Assembly (NCBI RefSeq): GCF_019320115.1
Contig: NC_089584.1
Coordinates: forward strand, 75,888,791-75,952,790
Source of the DNA: Miscanthus floridulus
Lineage: Eukaryota > Streptophyta > Magnoliopsida > Poales > Poaceae
Reading direction: 5' to 3'
Length of the DNA stretch: 64,000 bases
The translations under genes were made by a program, and so were the position numbers. This document shows, in pieces, positions 58,327 through 64,000 of the stretch (positions are counted from its first letter, which is position 1; the number at the start of each line of letters is the position of its first letter). The notes below the pieces were generated by a model. That model searched no databases and was not told the DNA's origin. It was given only the letters and a program-made list of their open reading frames with translations.

Positions 58327-59905
58327 CCGAGGAGCAGTTCGAGGTGCAGCCACAGGAAGTGCCAGAAGCCGATGAGGAGGACGTTGAGGAACTTCCGGAG
58401 TGCCCCAATCACCATCCGAGCTCCTTCGAGAGAGGCAAGCCCCGGAGCATTTTTCTCCCGGTTTGCAATTATTAATTAAATGCTTTACTTTAATTGATGC
58501 ATTACGTTCAGGAGTTGTTTGCAACCGTTGCTGCATTATACCTTGTTTACCTTTGTTATACTATATCCTTGTTACCCTGGTATCCGCAGTCGAGTCAATG
58601 CTTAGCTGGCTTAGACCGGTAGAAGTCAGGTGATTTCCTGTCACCTGCGAGCTATAGTTGGTTACCTGGATCTATTTGGATGACTATGAAGTCATGGTAT
58701 AACTAAGTGATAAATGAAGTTGAGACCGGACGGAGACTTGCAGAGTTTTGGACTATAGTGCTTTCCGTCTGTGTCGATTAAGGACCGACTGTTGTTGGGC
58801 CTCGAGTCATGTTGAACGCATGCCTTACATTTAGCTGGCCGGATAAAGTACCTTCCGACCGCGAAGCTGGGAGATTTTTCGGACCGAGTAGATTGCCCGC
58901 AACGCACTGTGCCGGAGCAGGTGTGGTAGGACACGGGGGCGGGATGATAAGACCAAAGTGCAGTCGGTCGGCCCCCGGGTACATGTGGTTCCTGGCAAAC
59001 TCGAGATTCCTGGAAAGTTGACTCGGTGATCAATATCTCACTTTAGCGGGTGAGTGAGGTTTGTGTAAGGAATAAATCACCAGCTGGTTAGAAATCGATT
59101 CGAATCGCCATCGCTCCTGGATAGTGAGCACTTGACTTGAGTTACTTCATCGTAGTAAATGTTATGGAACACTTGGACAGTTATAATGAATATGACAGTA
59201 TGGAAGTTGTTTAATGATCATTGGTTATCATTATCTGCTTAATCACATGTTTACTCTAGTATAGGTGCAAATCTAGTCGACAGGTTAATAATAATTAACT
59301 TAGCAATAATGTTTTTTGAAAGGTTCTTGAAATGCTAAAAATGCTTCTTTTTGCAAATGAGTCAGCTACACTACTATAAAGCCCTTCATAATCCTTGGTG
59401 TCATTTATTTTTGGTTATGTCGGGTAAGTCTAGCTGAGTACCTTCTCGTACTCAGGGTTTTATTCCCACTTGTTGCAGATGGGCAGATGTATTACGGCTA
59501 CTGTATCAACTGCCTTTATCCTGCGATGGGTGATGCTTAGGACCATGGGCATGGTCATTCCTTACGTCTCATCTGATGCTTTTATTGGAAATGATCATTC
59601 GCTGGCACTATATTTAAACTCCGCGTGAGTGTGTGTGGTTTGAACAAATGACTTCCGCTACTTTTCTTCGAACTGGTTTTGTAATAACTATGTTGAAACT
59701 CTGATGTACCTGTGATTGTGAACTTTTATGTAATATGTGATGGTGACCGCTAAACTTATTACGATCTTAGCTGGAATGGAAGTTGGTTTGAAATCCTTCG
59801 TGATTTCACGGACTACCGGGTTATACGGGCTTAAGTTTGCTAAATCGTCTGCTCTGGCGGATGATTTTCTTACTTAATTTCGTATAATTGGTCGGTTCTG
59901 TTACA
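58327..59905 (+). repeat. 3' LTR of chromovirus C, right part
   Basis: Colinear with 31408-32988, ending CTGTTACA and followed by the TSD GCGAG (59906-59910). Confidence 0.93.
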
Positions 59906-59910
59906 GCGAG

Positions 59911-60326
59911 CTCGAGCGGTCGGTGGCGGCGTAGAGAGGGACGACAGTGAAGGAGCCAGCACCGCCGGTGGAGGAGCCCGGGGGAGCAGGCGCCGCCACC
60001 AGACCGCCGCGCCCGCGAGGCCGCGCCGCCAGGCCGCCGCGCCCGCGAGCTTCTCCAGATGGGCCGTTGGTGAGGGAGATTAAGAGGGAGGCAAGAGAGA
60101 GTGGGGGGAGAGGAGAGGGGAGAGAAGAGAGAGGGGTGGCTAACATGTGGGTCATTGCCGGTCGTCGTCCGTGTTAACAACCATGGTGGCAAAAACACCG
60201 TCGAAAACCGTCTGGGGGTTGTTTGATCGGTTTTGAAAAATTCAGGAGGCAGAATATCTGGTTTTATAATTTGAGAGGATGAAGTAGTCGACACCGGATA
60301 GTCCGGGGGTTATGTGACTTTTTTTA
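59911..60326. repeat. Right arm of the long-TIR element
   Basis: Holds a 20-bp direct repeat (ccgccgcgcccgcgag twice, about 60009 and 60033) in a GC-rich stretch, then the inverted counterpart of 27373-27590. Confidence 0.7.
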
Positions 60327-61620
60327 AAAAAAACGCACAGAGGCCGTTTCTACGAGTACGAGCCGAGAAGCGGCACCGTCGCTGCGTGCGGCCGGCTAGG
60401 TCGGCAAAGCCGCCGGGCACGGCCGGAGCAGGACAAAACAGCGCGCGCGCGCGCGCCCGGCAGCAGCCAGCAGTCCAGTGGCCGGCAGCGCATGCGCGAT
60501 CGTCGCTACTCGCCGGCAGCCGGACCAGACAGGGCCCCTCGCCGCCGTGAACTGATTAATTAGTCATGGACGGGACGGGACCAGCTGATTAATTAGCGCG
60601 CGGAGGCGTCTCGGAGAAGGTGATGACGAGACGAGACGAGCGGTCTGCTGTGCTGCTCTGGAAAAATGCTCAATTAATTGCTGCGATTGGTGAGTGGTGA
60701 CGAGTCGCGTTCAAAGGCTAACTAATTGCTGCGATTTCTTGTCCTTTCCGTCGATGCCGCCCCAACCTCAACCCAGAAATCTAGCGCTAGTACGTGTGCG
60801 TGGGGTAGTACATCCACATCCACGACGACTTGGCGTGTGAGATTTGCGCCGGTGCACAAGCCGCAAAGCGTGCCGTTCGGCTCTCGGGAAGGATTCTGAA
60901 TGATGATTAGATGCATGATTGGATGAATCATCAACCTCAACTCTTTGACATTTTTCAAAAAAAAAATACAAGATCCGTTTTCTTTTCGTGGAATCTGCGC
61001 CCCATCACTAGAGATTTCCCATCACTCAATTCAGTTTTTTTTGTGCTTTCCTGGCTTCCGCCTCTTACAAATACATAGTAGTATGATGCTATTTATAAGG
61101 AACCTCAAATCAGTTAATTGTTGCCATTGTTGTATCTATATATACAACGAGTCCAAAACTTGTATATGGTTATCTGGCCTTAGGTACCGAGTCCAATTTG
61201 TATCAACATTATATCTCCCCCCTCTCTTTGTGAGTTCCATTCCAAGTAAATAAAAAAACTTAGATATTAGTCACTTAATATTCAGAACAACACTGGAAAA
61301 TAGCTTTAGAGAGTGATCTAGGATAAGGGATTTGTTTCTCACAACAAAATATATCAAATTCACATCCTTTCATCACAAGTTATATAAGGCATATGCAATT
61401 TCTTCGTATTATCTAAAAAAAAAGCTTTGGAAACGCAACGACAAGGTCAGGAGTCGCCGCAAATCGTTGTGATATTCTCACATTTATAGTATTTTAATAT
61501 TCTCAAAATTCTCTATGACTTTGTTGACCACCTCCCTTTTGATTTATTAATGAGCCAACAGCAAATTTGTATTATTACCCTTGCTCTCAAAGTTAGATCT
61601 TACTATTGTACTCCTAGTTA
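60327..61620. other. Intergenic sequence with (CG)8
   Basis: GC-rich at first, with alternating GC at 60441-60456, then AT-rich. No gene recognised in any frame. Confidence 0.45.
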
Positions 61621-61934
61621 CTCTCTCTGTTTTTGAATAAATAGATTCATAGCAAGTTTAGGCCAGATAGCATGACAGGGGAAAAAACCATACAATCCTT
61701 CATTAACTGAAGTAGTTACACACTAATCGTTGATTGTTTCAATAACACACTAATTATAGCATTTCCTACACATATTCAACCGCAGAAACTCAACACTATA
61801 TTGGGAATAGGAGAAGCTGGCAGACTTCGAGAAAAATAAATGGGCTAGCGAACCATTCAACCTCTTAGAGATTTAATTTATTTATAAATAAATTCTTAAA
61901 CTAGACATCTATTTATTTATGGACACCGGGAGCA
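61621..61934. mobile_element. Stowaway-like MITE (314 bp)
   Basis: Left end CTCTCTCTGTTTTTGAATAA; right end, reversed, TGCTCCCGGTGTCCATAAAT. Both sides carry TA (61619-61620 and 61935-61936), the Tc1/mariner target duplication. The interior is AT-rich and non-coding. Confidence 0.65.
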
Positions 61935-62234
61935 TAAGTCGATGACCCAGCTATCCTAGGTCAGAAACAACTTTGGGAAAAATATAGAATCCGGAGCTTG
62001 TTTTGGGCATGGGGAGCAAGACGCTCGCGCGGCAGTGCATCAGCTCCCAATCCAAGAGCTTAGTCCCAGGCTCCGAGGTGGTGCTACAAACAAAAGACAA
62101 AAGCAGCAATAATTCGGCAAAGCCTCCTCATAATCCAAAATGGCTCCGCCTTAATTGCGTTGCGGGGCTATTTACTGGAGTGCCACTTTGCCGTTGCGCT
62201 TGCCTGGCCCCTGCGCGCCAAGGTGAGAGGCAGG

Positions 62235-62360
62235 ATTTTAATCGGCATGTTGGTTGATTGGTTTCTGAGCTGATTTGGACTGACTGATGCTGATTTGTTG
62301 TGAGAGAAAAACACTATTGACTAGTTGAATAAGCTTAACTGCAAGCGAACAAGGTGAATT
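62235..62360 (+). mobile_element. hAT-like MITE copy
   Basis: GCTGATTTGTTGTGAGAGAAAAACACTATTG core, with GCAAGCGAACAAGG at the right end. The same core, more or less diverged, occurs at 24070, 63345 and 63735. Borders approximate. Confidence 0.55.
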
Positions 62361-63310
62361 AAGGCAGGCCGACGCAGGGAACCTCATGGTCATGGGTGCA
62401 CAGTACGCACGCTTTTGCCATTGGTTTCTGCCCAGTTTCCATGTACTAGCGCTAGTATATTCTTATTTGAATAATAAATGAATGATTTTTAGTCGTCGGT
62501 AGGTGTAGCGCTCCACTCCTGCAGTTTTGTAATTGCTCCGAGCCTCGGACTGCACCGCGGGCATCATCAGCATGGTAGCACGCGGCAAAATCGTATGCAG
62601 AGCTATCGTCACCCCTGACGAATATGGGAACAAACGTTTCCGAACAAAGCAAATCGGACCACGAGCAAACACCTCTTCTTCTTAGTTTGAATCGCGGATT
62701 TTGAAGCGAAAAATCGAACCACGACGAGGACTCTGCCACATTGCGCCACCCAGATCGGGAGAGGCGATCCCTGTGGCCTGCCTCCGTTTTGGATCCATGT
62801 CCGTCACGAGCGCGGCAGCGCGGACGGCATGCACGCCCGCAGGAGAGGCAGCCTGGCAGGCGCGCCCACCGCCCAGACCAGCCCAGCCCAGCCGCGGAGC
62901 CGCCCGAGGAGGCGAGGAGCCCCAGCGACGGCGATGATGGCGGATGGCGCACCGGGCCAGGCCTGGGAGACTGGGACTGAGCTGCCAGCAGCATAGCAGG
63001 ACGCTGCCCTCCCATGTCCATGCACCCTGCGCTGTCTCTCTCAATCCCAGCAAAAAAAGGAGGCGGCCGGACAGCAGCCGCAGGCCGGCAGTTGTAACTG
63101 TGACTGACTGCCAAGCAAAAGTCAGGCCGGTACGTACTCTTTCGGACAGGTTTTGGTTCATCTTCTTGTCCTGGATCGCTTTTCGTTCCCAACCTCCCAT
63201 GAACTCTCGTCTCGTGGGAGTACAAGCTCAGTGCTCACTAGTGCTCCCTTCCATCTTCTTCCAGCCAAGGAGCAGGCAGCTACGTGTACCGGAGGGCAGC
63301 ACGCGACCTG
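62361..63310. other. Intergenic, partly GC-rich; no gene accepted
   Basis: Overlapping open frames on both strands in 62680-63200 arise from GC-rich sequence; none shows a domain. Confidence 0.4.
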
Positions 63311-63314
63311 TTCA

Positions 63315-63405
63315 CTTCATCGTTTCCGTGGCTTATAAGCTGGCGGATGCTCTTTTGTTGTAAAAGAAAAAAACACTATATCATGGCTGATACGATGAAG
63401 CGAAC
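63315..63405 (+). mobile_element. hAT-like MITE copy, diverged
   Basis: GTGGCTTATAAGCTGGCGGATG then TTTGTTGTAAAAGAAAAAAACACTAT and GAAGCGAACAAG. Same plan as the 62235 copy. Confidence 0.5.
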
Positions 63406-63682
63406 AAGTGATTTTAGCCACTGCTACTCCATGCATTGTTTTTTTTTACCGCCCTCAACGTGTACCGTGTACCGTCTACGGGCGGTGTTGCAATGAGCAA
63501 ATGCTTCGGCAGGTCATACTTAATTTGCTTGCATTCGACCAAAATGAAGTCCGTACTCCGACTCTCCGATGACAACCTTCTGCTTGTATTGAAATCGGGT
63601 AATTAATTGCTGTAGTACGTTTTACTACCTACCACACATCGTATTTGTATTTCTACTAACACTAAATTTACGTGCATCTATT

Positions 63683-63800
63683 AGCCTGTTCGGCTGGTGC
63701 TGATACGATCATGGATTATTACTGTTGGCTGGTTTGGTGTGAGAGAAAAATACTGTTCTGGTTAGAAATTTACGATCGTTTACGACCCAGCAAACAGACC
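63683..63800 (+). mobile_element. hAT-like MITE copy
   Basis: AGCCTGTTCGGCTGGTGCTG start, TGGTGTGAGAGAAAAATACTG core, CCCAGCAAACAGACCG end. Aligns with the reverse complement of 24560-24700. The remaining sequence to 64000 has no feature. Confidence 0.6.
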
Positions 63801-64000
63801 GTATATCATTACTCTTCTAGTCTTCTTTCTTTCTTTTTTTTTCCATGACGACTTCTAGTCTTCTTTCTACCATGAACATATCTGCACCGCTTTGGCATCA
63901 GCAACGAGTGGTAGTAGTATCCCTCAAAGATGGATGACGCTAGTATATTGTATTCAAGAGAGTACTGTACTCAAAGATGGATGACACTATGTTATACTTC

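Larger units (their letters stand above)
28949..59905 (+). mobile_element. Element C: Tekay-type Ty3/gypsy chromovirus, with two nested insertions
   Basis: Both ends are TGTAACACC...CTGTTACA and the 5-bp TSD GCGAG is perfect (28944-28948 and 59906-59910). Order on the plus strand: 5' LTR, PBS, H3-tail ORF, gag, protease, RT (interrupted), integrase, chromodomain, PPT, 3' LTR (interrupted). RT before integrase marks Ty3/gypsy, and the C-terminal chromodomain with about 4-kb LTRs fits the Tekay/Del lineage. A SIRE copia fragment (37247-41302) and chromovirus D (45246-58326) are inserted. It is non-functional through stops, a lost RT core and a deleted integrase Glu, yet its TSD and LTRs remain clear. 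Confidence 0.92.
27373..60326. mobile_element. Long-TIR (MULE-like) element, split by chromovirus C
   Basis: Left arm 27373-27590 and right arm about 60105-60326 are inverted repeats. The left reads TACATAACCCCCGACTATCC and the right, reversed, CACATAACCCCCGGACTATC. Both continue through AAACCA(A)ATATTCT, TTTTTGAAAACCG and GTTAGCCACCCCTCTC. The arms are about 220 bp, as in Mutator-like elements. Similar A-rich flanks (27361-27369, 60326-60334) may be a decayed 9-10 bp TSD. Without the nested retrotransposons the element is about 2.0 kb and non-autonomous. It contains fragments of an LTR retrotransposon (27775-28560), so it looks like a Pack-type carrier. No transposase seen. Confidence 0.72.

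Noticed and set aside
62452..63225. 257-codon minus frame
   Set aside because: No recognisable domain, GC-rich, and overlapped by open frames on both strands; not accepted as a gene.

Overview
The window reads as gene-poor, transposable-element-rich nuclear DNA of a panicoid or Andropogoneae grass (Sorghum, Saccharum or Miscanthus type). That assignment is inferred from the element families: SIRE-type Ty1/copia, Tekay-type chromoviruses with LTRs near 4 kb, Stowaway and hAT-like MITEs, a LINE and a tRNA-derived SINE. I found no convincing intact host gene, tRNA, rRNA or CRISPR array. Nearly all protein-coding sequence belongs to transposons, and most of it is broken.

Layout. 1-5164: 5' part of copia element A on the minus strand (gag, protease, integrase, 1889-bp LTR), inserted into the 3' LTR of copia element B. 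5165-15388: element B on the minus strand, with a gag with CCHC knuckles and an extra ORF in the env position but no recognisable pol. 15406-19654: probable solo LTR of a chromovirus-like element. 19655-27360: intergenic DNA with a three-unit tandem repeat, a 425-bp foldback MITE, a TIR element carrying a broken BAHD-acyltransferase fragment, a SINE with an 11-bp TSD, several MITEs, a (CT)n(TA)n microsatellite and a 5'-truncated LINE with a perfect 15-bp TSD. 27373-60326: an element with roughly 220-bp inverted repeats (MULE-like) that carries retrotransposon fragments and was later split by the insertions below. 60327-64000: intergenic DNA with one Stowaway MITE and three hAT-like MITE copies.

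The long-TIR element was split by Tekay chromovirus C (28949-59905, TSD GCGAG on both sides, LTRs of about 4.0 kb). C was itself hit twice. A SIRE copia fragment (37247-41302) sits in its RT gene, with a deletion that removed the copia 5' half and the C RT/RNase H core. A second chromovirus, D (45246-58326, minus strand), sits in its 3' LTR.

The most notable finding is an extra ORF between PBS and gag in both chromoviruses. Its predicted N-terminus copies the histone H3 tail. In C it matches H3 residues 1-17 except K14R. In D the match is more diverged but keeps T3, K4, T6, R8, K9, S10, T11, G12 and the PRxQLA block. Each ORF continues into a coiled coil and an acidic tail, and each element also encodes a C-terminal chromodomain, the module class that reads H3 tails. 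This suggests a retroelement-encoded histone mimic that may engage the element's own integrase or host H3K9 silencing proteins. I do not know of a description of it; a database search would settle novelty.
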